A stretch of 28,464 bases of DNA from positions 1 to 28,464 of IMG/VR virus record IMGVR_UViG_3300032282_004551. The stretch is one strand, 5' to 3'. The translations under genes were made by a program, and so were the position numbers. Below the pieces are notes generated by a model. The model searched no databases. It was not told the DNA's origin and saw only the letters and a list, made by a program, of their open reading frames with translations. Positions within the stretch are counted from its first letter, which is position 1; each line of letters begins with the position of its first letter. This document shows positions 21,164 through 28,054 of this stretch, in pieces. The DNA comes from a virus.

Positions 21164-21757
21164 TTAGTTTATTATTTTAAATCGGTGTTTGTAACAAGTT
21201 TTACGAATAGAACCGTTATTGTTACGCCCATTATTTAATTTCTTACCTCTTAAAGAGTTTGATATCATCATTCTAACATTTCTTGCCTTACCTTTAGCAA
21301 AACCATTTTCTAATAAATAGTTAGCAGCATCAACTAAAGTTTCAAATATGTATTCTTTTTCTGTTTCTATATTTATTAAAGCAAATTTTTTAAAATTGTT
21401 GTTTTTTTGTAAGTTATATTTAGATAATTGTTTTTTTGTTTTGTCGGATAAAATATTTCTCCTTTCATCACTAACCATACATAAGTTATACCCAAATTTC
21501 ATATTATTACTTTTATATTCTGTAATATAATAATTTTCTTTGTTAACTAATACTTCAAAATCACAAAATTCAATAATTTCAAAAATAAAATTTTCGTTAC
21601 CATCTCTATTAAAAGAACTTTGAAGAAATTTATTATCGTGAATTCCTTTTTTTAACATCCAAAAGTGTTTTTCACGTCTTTTTTCTATTTCAATGGAACT
21701 TCCAACGTATACTTTATTATTTTTTGTGTTAGTTATTTTATATATTCCGCAACCCAT
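21164..21757 (-). CDS. GIY-YIG endonuclease (free-standing homing-type) with C-terminal NUMOD-like region
   Basis: A 197-residue protein. GIY-YIG domain at residues 4-~90: GIYKITNT (Gly4-Ile-Tyr6), VYVGSS (~16-21), conserved basic/acidic residues in EKRREKHFW, and VNKENYYITEY. The C-terminal half (FETLVDAANYLLENG, then RMMISNSLRGKKLNNG, YKHRFKI) resembles the DNA-binding NUMOD-type repeats of intron and phage homing nucleases, such as the Seg enzymes of T4. These cut recipient genomes so that the nuclease gene is copied by recombination. It is orphan (no intron visible) and lies between two WCT/late-gene regions on the opposite strand to the next gene, consistent with a mobile insertion. Confidence 0.88.
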   Translation of the reverse strand: MGCGIYKITNTKNNKVYVGSSIEIEKRREKHFWMLKKGIHDNKFLQSSFNRDGNENFIFEIIEFCDFEVLVNKENYYITEYKSNNMKFGYNLCMVSDERRNILSDKTKKQLSKYNLQKNNNFKKFALINIETEKEYIFETLVDAANYLLENGFAKGKARNVRMMISNSLRGKKLNNGRNNNGSIRKTCYKHRFKIIN

Positions 21758-21771
21758 AATAATAAATAGTG

Positions 21772-21813
21772 TATCTTTGTAAAAACTAAACAGTATTTAA
21801 GTATTTATAAATA
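21772..21813 (+). promoter_or_regulatory. Early-like -7 box plus T4-late-like element before 21822
   Basis: TATCTTTG (21772-21779, exact TAnnTTTG, no good -33 element) is followed by TATTTATAAATA (21802-21813, then AAAAAA), which ends 8 nt before the ATG at 21822, the same spacing as at 7788. The arrangement would allow both early and late expression. Confidence 0.55.
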
Positions 21814-21821
21814 AAAAAAGT

Positions 21822-23594
21822 ATGAACATTAAGGAAATTTTATATGAAAGTAAGGTTGATGATTTTAAGTTGAAGTATCAACAAAAGTTTGGTAGTGAAA
21901 ATGTTGACAGAATTGTTAGTATGGTTTTACCAAAATATTTGGAATGGGTTGGAAAACACTTAGATAGTATTGGTTTTGATGATAAGTTTCATAAGTTGAC
22001 AGGTGCTTTAAATAAATTTAATAAAATATATTCTAATTTACCCATAACGGATATTAATGGGTATAAAAGTGTTGATGAACTAATAAATGCCATCTCAGAC
22101 TATGAAAAAAAAGAGAGAAGGGTATACCAGGAAGTTCAGGGAGGTAATTTAGTATATGAAGACGAAAGATTTTACGTGGTAAACCCATTAACTCATGAAG
22201 CGTCTTGTTATTATGGTTCCGGAACAAAATGGTGTACAGCGGCTCAAAGTGATGAAAGATTCAATGAGTATAATATAGATGGTAAATTGTTTTATGTTTT
22301 AGATAAAAGACTACAAACATCTGATCCGTATTATAAGGTAGCAATTTTAAGGAAATTTGACGGAGGTGAGTCATATTGGGATGCAAGAGACACACCTTTC
22401 AACAAAGGTTGGATATTAAATACCGATGAATATAATAATATTGAAAAGGAAATTGTTGAATATATGGGTTCTGAGTTCTCAGAACAAATTAAAGTATTTT
22501 CAGACAAAGAAGCAGCAAAAAAAGAAAAGGAAAGATTAGAGAGAGTTAGACTTGCACAGATTCTTAGGCAAAAAGAGGAGGAGGCGGAAGAAAGAAGGTT
22601 AGATGGTGAATGGGAGTTAGATTCAGATTGTCCTGAAGAAGGACTAAAAGCACATGCATTATTAGAATGGTTAGTTGATACTAGCGATGTTAATGTATTA
22701 ACAAATGAAGATAAAATTGAAATCCAAAGATTAAAAGATGAAATAGAAAGATTAAATGCGGAATATGATGCGGGAGAAGGACCAAATACAGAATTATTAG
22801 ATGAAATAAGTGATTTGGAAGATGAGTTAACTGAATTACAAGAAAAGATAGATGTTTATAATATTATACCACTAGATGATGATTATTACAGTATGTCACG
22901 TTTTGAAGTGATTAATGGTGGTTTAGATGATAGAGAATATGCTGTTGGAACTGACGATGAAATACATTCAAGTTGTTATGAAACTGTTGAAAATAAAATA
23001 GAGAATGATGGGGTATATGATGGTTTTTCCAAACATGTTTTATATGATAATATAGATACTGACTATGTTAGAAGTTATGCGGAAGACATGTTTAATGAGT
23101 TTGTATATAATGAACCTAATAGTTATTTTGACGAAAGTGAAAGAGAATTATCGGCAAGACAAATTGAAAATATTCAAATTTTAAAAAATAAAATTGAAAA
23201 ATTAGAACAGTTAATTGAAAAATTAGAAGAAAAACAAAGTTATGAGGATGATGAGGAAATATATGCAGAATATGAAGAAAAAATAGACGAATTAAAAGAA
23301 AATTTGGAGGAAATAAATGATGAAATAACAGAAATTGAAGAAAATCCTGACGGCGATTTTCCGGATAGTTTAATTGAAGAAAAAGTAGAAGAATTAGTTG
23401 AAGATGCGGTAAAAGACGAAATAAGATTTATTAGAGATTGGGATTTAAGTATTGAAAGATTTATAGATAAAGATAGTCTTATTGAAGATGTTATAAGTCA
23501 GGATGGGTACGGACTAACTATTAATTCATGTGATGGTAATGCGGATGAAGTATATGTTAATGGTAAATTGTATTATGTTATTAGACTTAATTAA
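21822..23594 (+). CDS. Large WCT-motif protein with long coiled coils, probably packaged
   Basis: A 590-residue acidic protein. The N-terminus MNIKEILYESKVDD resembles a capsid-targeting peptide (Leu-x-Glu at residues 7-9). A WCT module at ~105-205 (FYVVNPLTHEASCYYGSG, TKWCTA with Trp137-Cys138-Thr139, FNEYNIDGKLFYVLDKR, then YWDARDTPFNKGW) is shared with the protein at 13539. Long Glu/Lys coiled coils follow (~215-245, ~295-345, ~445-510). Between and after them comes a region with DDREYAVGTDDEIHSS, IDTDYVRSYAEDMFNEFVYN, then DGYGLTINSCDGNADEVYVN at the end; similar YAVGT proteins occur, as I recall, in T4-like phages without known function. Late-type promoter. Confidence 0.82.
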   Translation: MNIKEILYESKVDDFKLKYQQKFGSENVDRIVSMVLPKYLEWVGKHLDSIGFDDKFHKLTGALNKFNKIYSNLPITDINGYKSVDELINAISDYEKKERRVYQEVQGGNLVYEDERFYVVNPLTHEASCYYGSGTKWCTAAQSDERFNEYNIDGKLFYVLDKRLQTSDPYYKVAILRKFDGGESYWDARDTPFNKGWILNTDEYNNIEKEIVEYMGSEFSEQIKVFSDKEAAKKEKERLERVRLAQILRQKEEEAEERRLDGEWELDSDCPEEGLKAHALLEWLVDTSDVNVLTNEDKIEIQRLKDEIERLNAEYDAGEGPNTELLDEISDLEDELTELQEKIDVYNIIPLDDDYYSMSRFEVINGGLDDREYAVGTDDEIHSSCYETVENKIENDGVYDGFSKHVLYDNIDTDYVRSYAEDMFNEFVYNEPNSYFDESERELSARQIENIQILKNKIEKLEQLIEKLEEKQSYEDDEEIYAEYEEKIDELKENLEEINDEITEIEENPDGDFPDSLIEEKVEELVEDAVKDEIRFIRDWDLSIERFIDKDSLIEDVISQDGYGLTINSCDGNADEVYVNGKLYYVIRLN

Positions 23595-23597
23595 TTG

Positions 23598-23628
23598 TTT
23601 GATATTAGATAAGAATTTGTTATATTTT
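23598..23628 (+). promoter_or_regulatory. Two-box promoter with -7 box 4 nt before the start codon (leaderless candidate)
   Basis: TTTG (23598-23601), 19 nt, TATATTTT (23621-23628), then AATC and the ATG at 23633. Both elements fit Bacteroidota spacing. Confidence 0.62.
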
Positions 23629-23632
23629 AATC

Positions 23633-24403
23633 ATGGGAAGAAAGAAAAACATAAAATTTAAATTAAATCCAGAATGGATGTTCAAAGAACCGGTGGATTT
23701 TGAATATAATAAGTATACATTATTAGATTATTTACAAAAATGTGAAAAAAGTTTTGACAATTTAAAAATATATCCTGATTTTGTTGAATTATCATTACAT
23801 TTAGCGAACTCCCAATCAATATCTAAAGAAAAAATAATTTTATCCACAAATAAAAAGTTTGAATCTTGCGATGATGAAATATTATTGAAAGAATTGGTAC
23901 CAAAAAAACAACCAAAATTAACTAAAGAAGAAGAGATTGAACTTCAGAAGACATTGAATTTTTCGACAATAAAATTGATGGATACTTTTAATATTGCAAA
24001 ATCAATATGGAACATTGCGTTCGATAATGTTCATATCAATATTAAAAAAAATAAAGAAAACACTAAATTAGAACTCGGATATATAACATATCATCAGAAA
24101 GAAAAAAAACATATGATTGTTTGGGAGTATGAAATTAAATCTTCTACCAAAGATGCTCAAAATACTAAAGTGATTATAAGAAAAATTTACAGTGATGCTT
24201 TAGATGAGGAAACTTTAAATAAGATAATAGAAAGTAATTCTACTTGGAAAAAAGAAGATTATTTAAAACATTTACCGGTATTTGAGGTGAAAACAGATCA
24301 AGAGTTCCCACTTGAGGAAACGTTAGTTCCAATAATGAAAAGAAAACTAATGGCATATTTAATCCAAATATTTAACACCCAAATTTTTGACAATAAAATT
24401 TAA
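23633..24403 (+). CDS. Hypothetical soluble phage protein
   Basis: A 256-residue protein with a basic N-terminus (MGRKKNIKFKLNPEWMF), an alpha/beta N-terminal part (LLDYLQKCEKSFDNLKIYPDF) and a beta-rich middle (DNVHINIKKNKENTKLELGY, MIVWEYEIKSS, NTKVIIRKIY). A C-terminal helix with many hydrophobic residues completes it (VPIMKRKLMAYLIQIFNTQI). No recognised domain. It has its own promoter with the -7 box abutting the start, and the next gene likewise, so both are probably short separate units expressed from leaderless-type promoters. Confidence 0.78.
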   Translation: MGRKKNIKFKLNPEWMFKEPVDFEYNKYTLLDYLQKCEKSFDNLKIYPDFVELSLHLANSQSISKEKIILSTNKKFESCDDEILLKELVPKKQPKLTKEEEIELQKTLNFSTIKLMDTFNIAKSIWNIAFDNVHINIKKNKENTKLELGYITYHQKEKKHMIVWEYEIKSSTKDAQNTKVIIRKIYSDALDEETLNKIIESNSTWKKEDYLKHLPVFEVKTDQEFPLEETLVPIMKRKLMAYLIQIFNTQIFDNKI

Positions 24404-24417
24404 TTGTCTTATATTTT
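24386..24417 (+). promoter_or_regulatory. Two-box promoter with -7 box 4 nt before the start codon (leaderless candidate)
   Basis: TTTG (24386-24389), 20 nt, TATATTTT (24410-24417, next base G), then GATT and the ATG at 24422. The -33 box lies in the last codons of the preceding gene. Confidence 0.62.
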
Positions 24418-24421
24418 GATT

Positions 24422-24622
24422 ATGGGTTTCAATAAACGATTTATAGACTATGAAAAAACTTTAAAATACCTAAAAGAAGGTAATTTAAAGTTATTATACA
24501 GAAAATGTGACGCATTTGTTTTTGACGATTCAAAAAGTTCACGTATCTTTGACTTATATTCAAACGGTAAAACAGAAAAAGAAATAATAAAATTATATGA
24601 AAAAAACAGCATTGACGTATGA
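24422..24622 (+). CDS. Small hypothetical protein upstream of IMP dehydrogenase
   Basis: A 66-residue soluble protein from the ATG at 24422; an in-frame start 18 nt upstream would lie before the predicted transcription start. MGFNKRFIDYEKTLKYLKEG, then LKLLYRKCDAFVFDDSKSSR and a helix [14 protein letters not shown]; small alpha/beta, unrecognised. It overlaps the IMP dehydrogenase start by 26 bp, so it leads an operon with that gene and may be translationally coupled to it. Confidence 0.75.
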   Translation: MGFNKRFIDYEKTLKYLKEGNLKLLYRKCDAFVFDDSKSSRIFDLYSNGKTEKEIIKLYEKNSIDV

Positions 24623-25658
24623 TGATATCCAATTGGTTCCCGGATATTCAGAAATTTCATCAAGAAAAACAATAGATTTAAAAACTTTGGTAACGAGAAG
24701 ATATGGTTTAAATATACCATTAGTTGCATCTCCTATGGACACAGTTTGTGGATCAGGAATGGCAATAAAAATGATGGAAAAAGGTGGACTTGGAGTAATT
24801 CATCGATTTATGTCTATGGAAGAACAAAAAAAAGAAGTGATTAGAGTTAAAATGGCATGTACACAGGAAATGTATGAAAGTTGGGGTGTGATGTATGATG
24901 ATTGGTTGGGTGAAATAAAAGATATACCAGTTGCTGCGGCTGTTGGTGCTAATGGTGATTTTCACGAAAGGGCAATTGAACTAGTTGTTGGAGGTGCTAA
25001 TATTATATTAATAGATGTTGCTCACGGACATCACAAGAACGTGAAAGAAGCTATTAAAATAATCAAACGTTTAGATCCAAAAGTAGATGTGATTGCCGGA
25101 AACATTGCAACCGCACAAGCGGCATCAGATTTAATTGATTGGGGGGCTGACGGAATAAGAGTTGGAGTAGGAGGTGGATCAATGTGTACTACAAGAGTTC
25201 AAACCGGATTTGGAGTTCCAAATATAACTTGTATTGATGATATTGTTTCTGTTTCAACCATACCAGTAATGGCGGATGGTGGAATAAGAACAAGTGGAGA
25301 CATTGCCAAAGCACTTGCGTTTGGTGCAAGTACGATAATGGTTGGTTCCCTCATTGCCGGAACGGAAGAATCACCCGGAGCGATACTTGAAAAATCAACC
25401 GGATTATACAAGAGATACAGAGGTGCTGCATCTCTTGAAACAAAGATGACACATGGACAAGAGAAAAGAAATGTTGAAGGGGAATCAACTGTGATTCCTT
25501 ATAAAGGAGGTGTAAAGTATATTTTAGAGGGATTGATAGATGGAGTTAAATCCGCATTATCCTATAATGGATCGACAAACCTCAGAGAATTTAACCCGGA
25601 TTGGGTTCAAATAACCAATGCTGGACAAAAAGAGGCTAAACCGCATCTAATTTATTAA
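24597..25658 (+). CDS. IMP dehydrogenase / GMP reductase family enzyme lacking CBS domains
   Basis: A 353-residue TIM-barrel enzyme. Landmarks: [15 protein letters not shown] at the start, [16 protein letters not shown] (~44-59), the NAD/IMP loop DVAHGHH and [18 protein letters not shown] with catalytic Cys197, [20 protein letters not shown], the flap region RYRGAASLE, and [15 protein letters not shown] near the C-terminus. IMPDH (IMP to XMP, first step of GMP synthesis) is favoured over GMP reductase, but the two cannot be fully separated by eye. Cellular IMPDHs carry two CBS regulatory domains (~120 residues) after the first barrel strands; here ~20 residues stand in their place, so allosteric control is probably absent. 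Followed by glutamine synthetase. A second copy of the last 60 residues occurs at 26761-26982. Confidence 0.92.
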   Translation: MKKTALTYDDIQLVPGYSEISSRKTIDLKTLVTRRYGLNIPLVASPMDTVCGSGMAIKMMEKGGLGVIHRFMSMEEQKKEVIRVKMACTQEMYESWGVMYDDWLGEIKDIPVAAAVGANGDFHERAIELVVGGANIILIDVAHGHHKNVKEAIKIIKRLDPKVDVIAGNIATAQAASDLIDWGADGIRVGVGGGSMCTTRVQTGFGVPNITCIDDIVSVSTIPVMADGGIRTSGDIAKALAFGASTIMVGSLIAGTEESPGAILEKSTGLYKRYRGAASLETKMTHGQEKRNVEGESTVIPYKGGVKYILEGLIDGVKSALSYNGSTNLREFNPDWVQITNAGQKEAKPHLIY

Positions 25659-25691
25659 TTTTTTATCAACACAATTATACAAATAAATCAA

Positions 25692-26708
25692 ATGAAAATA
25701 AAATTAGAATATGTTTGGTTAGACGGTTATAAACCGGAACCAAATCTCAGAAGTAAGATTAAAATTATTAATGTTATTAATAAAAATTTACAAATCAATG
25801 ATATTCCAACATGGAATTTTGATGGAAGTTCAACCTCACAAGCGGAAGGTTATTCTTCTGACTGTTATCTAAAACCAGTTAGAATTTATCAAAAGATTGA
25901 AATAGTTGGGAATATTATTCCAACATATTATGTTCTTTGTGAAGTTTACAATAAAAATAATGAACCTCATTACTCCAACGATAGAAGTAAATTGGGAGAT
26001 GAAGATAAAGATTTTTGGGTTGGATTTGAGCAAGAGTATTTTATTCGTTCAGGTCATAGGAAAAAAATTTTAGGACATGATACTAATTCATTTGTTGATC
26101 CACAAGGAATTTACTACTGTGGGGTTGGTGGGCAGATGGTTGGACGAGAAATTAGTGAAGAACATTTAGATTATTGTATACAGTATGGTTTGAATATTGA
26201 AGGTACTAATGCGGAAGTTGCTTTAGGACAGTGGGAATATCAAATTTTTAGTGAAGGTAGTTTAAAGTCTTGTGATGACTTATGGATATCAAGATATTTT
26301 TTATTCAAAATTGCTGAGAAATATGGATATCAAATTGATTTACATCCTAAACCACTCCCAAGTGGTGATTGGAATGGTTCAGGATTACATACAAATTTTT
26401 CAAACTCAAAAATGAGAAATGAAGGTGGTAAAGAATATTTTACTTCCATTCTTGATACTTTGGAATCAAGACATGAAATTCACATTGAAAACTACGGTTC
26501 TGATAATCATATGAGATTAACCGGTAAACATGAAACCCAATCCATTAATAAATTTTCTTGGGGAATAAGTGACAGAGGAGCATCAATAAGAATACCAAAG
26601 TTAGTTGGAGAAAGTTGGAAAGGTTATTTGGAAGATAGAAGACCGGGAGCAAACGCAAATCCATATAAAATTATAAATGTTTTATTAGAAACATTAAAAT
26701 CTTTATAA
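25692..26708 (+). CDS. Glutamine synthetase, type II (GSII)
   Basis: A 338-residue enzyme of the eukaryote/Bacteroidota-type GSII family. N-terminal beta-grasp part with WNFDGSSTSQA (41-51), then FEQEYF with Glu113 and Glu115, EGTNAEVALGQWEYQI, HPKPLPSGDWNGSGLHTNFS (ATP/ammonium region), RLTGKHET, WGISDRGASIRIP and LEDRRPGANANPY near the C-terminus: all metal and nucleotide motifs are intact. It makes glutamine from glutamate, ammonia and ATP. Glutamine is the nitrogen donor for purine, CTP and GMP synthesis, so adjacency to IMP dehydrogenase points to boosting nucleotide supply during infection. The length is normal for bacterial GSII. It may have been acquired from a host. Confidence 0.94.
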   Translation: MKIKLEYVWLDGYKPEPNLRSKIKIINVINKNLQINDIPTWNFDGSSTSQAEGYSSDCYLKPVRIYQKIEIVGNIIPTYYVLCEVYNKNNEPHYSNDRSKLGDEDKDFWVGFEQEYFIRSGHRKKILGHDTNSFVDPQGIYYCGVGGQMVGREISEEHLDYCIQYGLNIEGTNAEVALGQWEYQIFSEGSLKSCDDLWISRYFLFKIAEKYGYQIDLHPKPLPSGDWNGSGLHTNFSNSKMRNEGGKEYFTSILDTLESRHEIHIENYGSDNHMRLTGKHETQSINKFSWGISDRGASIRIPKLVGESWKGYLEDRRPGANANPYKIINVLLETLKSL

Positions 26709-26760
26709 AGTCCTTTTTTATTTGAATCATTTTTATTATTATTAAAACCAAAAAAATAGT

Positions 26761-26982
26761 ATGAAGACAATTAAAGCAATCAAAGCAACAAAACATGTTG
26801 AGGGGGAATCTACCATCATTCCTTATAAGGGTGGTGTTAAATATATTGTGGATGGATTACTTGATGGAGTTAAGTCGGCATTATCGTATAATGGTTCAAG
26901 AAACCTAAGAGAATTTAATCCTGATTGGATTCAAGTGACAAGTGCCGGACAAAGCGAAGCGAGACCACATTTAATTTATTAA
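26761..26982 (+). CDS. Chimeric ORF: short leader of the 27188 gene fused to an IMPDH C-terminal copy
   Basis: A 73-residue ORF. Codons 1-14 (MKTIKAIKATKHVE) repeat the start of the gene at 27188 with one base difference in the first 41. From there to the stop it aligns with the last 61 residues of the IMP dehydrogenase at 24597: I count 51 of 61 identical, and 22 of those 51 use a different codon. The switch occurs at a shared ATGTTGA. The IMPDH part lacks the catalytic cysteine and barrel, so it cannot be an enzyme. The excess of silent over replacement change suggests the tail was under purifying selection, either as part of a former full IMPDH or as a retained small protein. It could be a pseudogene fragment that happens to be in frame. 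Confidence 0.8.
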   Translation: MKTIKAIKATKHVEGESTIIPYKGGVKYIVDGLLDGVKSALSYNGSRNLREFNPDWIQVTSAGQSEARPHLIY

Positions 26983-26993
26983 AATTTAAAAAT

Positions 26994-27170
26994 ATGTATT
27001 GTATAATTAAAAAAATTGTAAATGAAAAAGGTATTCCGGTACCGGTGATTGTTTTGGACAGTCATGATGAAATTTTAGAGTTTGAGTCTTTAGAAGAGGC
27101 GGAAATAATGAGAGACACATTCCAAAAAAATTCAGACTCAGGTTACGAGTACATTGTTAAAAAAATATAA
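26994..27170 (+). CDS. Small hypothetical protein
   Basis: A 58-residue protein from the ATG at 26994 (a longer frame from 26925 would read back through the chimeric ORF and is unlikely). Sequence MYCIIKKIVNEKGIPVPVIV, then LDSHDEILEFESLEEAEIMR and SDSGYEYIVKKI: a small beta-alpha-beta unit with a two-strand start and a helix. No recognised family. It lies between the chimeric ORF and the gene from which that ORF's N-terminus was copied, with an A-rich spacer on either side. Confidence 0.72.
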   Translation: MYCIIKKIVNEKGIPVPVIVLDSHDEILEFESLEEAEIMRDTFQKNSDSGYEYIVKKI

Positions 27171-27187
27171 AACTAAAAACAAAATAT

Positions 27188-27430
27188 ATGAAGACAATTA
27201 AAGCTATCAAAGCAACAAAACATGTTGAAGTGGGTGAAATTAAAAGAATTAATGAGAGAGATGCAGATTCTGAAGTAAGAAGTGGATATTGGAAGTATAT
27301 CCCAAAGAGTGAGTATAAGTCTGTTACTCGCAAACCAAAAGATGTTGAACAAACAGCAAACGTTGAAAGTTCACCGGAATCTAAAAAGACTAACCCTAAA
27401 AAATCTAAGAATGCGAAAAATAGTAAGTAA
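27188..27430 (+). CDS. Small basic hypothetical protein
   Basis: An 80-residue protein. Its first 14 residues (MKTIKAIKATKHVE) are shared with the chimeric ORF at 26761. A conserved-looking part follows (VGEIKRINERDADSEVRSGY then WKYIPKSEYKS), then a Lys/Pro/Ser-rich basic tail (KKTNPKKSKNAKNSK) of the type seen in nucleic-acid-binding proteins. Function unknown. The last 20 bp overlap a 42-codon ORF starting at 27411 in another frame. Confidence 0.75.
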   Translation: MKTIKAIKATKHVEVGEIKRINERDADSEVRSGYWKYIPKSEYKSVTRKPKDVEQTANVESSPESKKTNPKKSKNAKNSK

Positions 27431-27539
27431 ACTATGCTGGATTATTGATTATTATTTTGTATATTTTCTATACAACGAAAGAAAGTTAGATAGGTATTAC
27501 GATTACATGAAAAATAAATGGGGTGAAAAATGGATGTAG
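27411..27539 (+). CDS. Very small Tyr/Trp-rich protein, 42 residues
   Basis: An ORF of 42 residues, MRKIVSKLCWIIDYYFVYFL followed by YNERKLDRYYDYMKNKWGEK. It starts 20 bp inside the preceding gene and ends overlapping the next start by 10 bp, thus filling the otherwise uncoded 99 bp. A hydrophobic aromatic helix followed by a charged, Tyr-rich tail suggests a membrane-associated microprotein. Support is positional; no family is known to me. Confidence 0.5.
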   Translation: MRKIVSKLCWIIDYYFVYFLYNERKLDRYYDYMKNKWGEKWM

Positions 27540-28054
27540 AAATACTTTTGTCTGTGGGTGCCGCAGTTGCTACCACATCTAAATGGATATATGAATATTC
27601 AAACAAACTTAAGTGGGAAAAAAACAAATTCTTACTTGAGAAAATTGAAATTTTCCAAGAATTAGAATCCACAAAAACTATGCATAAAATTCTTGATTGG
27701 AATTCAATCAGTATTGTATATAAAAATAACTCATTAAAAGTTGATGATACATTGTTATATGAATCGTTCAAAACTCATGATGAAAAACATAAGTTCACCT
27801 CAGTTGAGGTTTTATTGAGAGGTTTATTTGACGAATACTTTGACAACTTAAATAAGTTTGTTATTTTATGTAAGTGTAATTTAATTTCTGAGAAAAATTT
27901 TGTTTTGTTTATGGAGTATTGGTTTGATATTTTAACCGGGGAATCAATGAGCAAAAACAGAGATTTAGTAGAACAAATCCACAAATACCTTGAATTTTAT
28001 AACTACAGTAATCTGTTATATTTTATAAAAAAATACAATAAAGAAAATGAGTAA
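27530..28054 (+). CDS. Hypothetical phage protein with N-terminal hydrophobic segment
   Basis: A 174-residue protein. The start MDVEILLSVGAAVATTSKWI is mildly hydrophobic and could be a membrane anchor, followed by a helical body (SNKLKWEKNKFLLEKIEIFQ), TMHKILDWNSISIVY, LLRGLFDEYFDNLNKFVILC and a Tyr-rich C-terminus (YLEFYNYSNLLYF). The body looks like a compact all-helical domain; the combination of ILDWN and FDEYFDNL recalls uncharacterised bacterial and phage proteins. No function assigned. The end overlaps the DUF3310 start by 8 bp. Confidence 0.78.
   Translation: MDVEILLSVGAAVATTSKWIYEYSNKLKWEKNKFLLEKIEIFQELESTKTMHKILDWNSISIVYKNNSLKVDDTLLYESFKTHDEKHKFTSVEVLLRGLFDEYFDNLNKFVILCKCNLISEKNFVLFMEYWFDILTGESMSKNRDLVEQIHKYLEFYNYSNLLYFIKKYNKENE

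Noticed and set aside
21822-23594. ADP-ribosyltransferase (Alt-like) reading of the WCT module
   Set aside because: A packaged effector with a Trp-Cys-Thr motif invites comparison with T4 Alt, but no R...STS...ExE arrangement could be found.
26709-26760. Promoter for the chimeric ORF (TTTG at 26721 followed by TATTATTA)
   Set aside because: No box matching TAnnTTTG occurs at the right distance; may simply be read through from glutamine synthetase.
27442-27771. Minus-strand 109-codon ORF across 27442-27771
   Set aside because: It lies antisense to the 42-residue and 174-residue plus-strand genes, with Ser/Phe-rich translation typical of a shadow.
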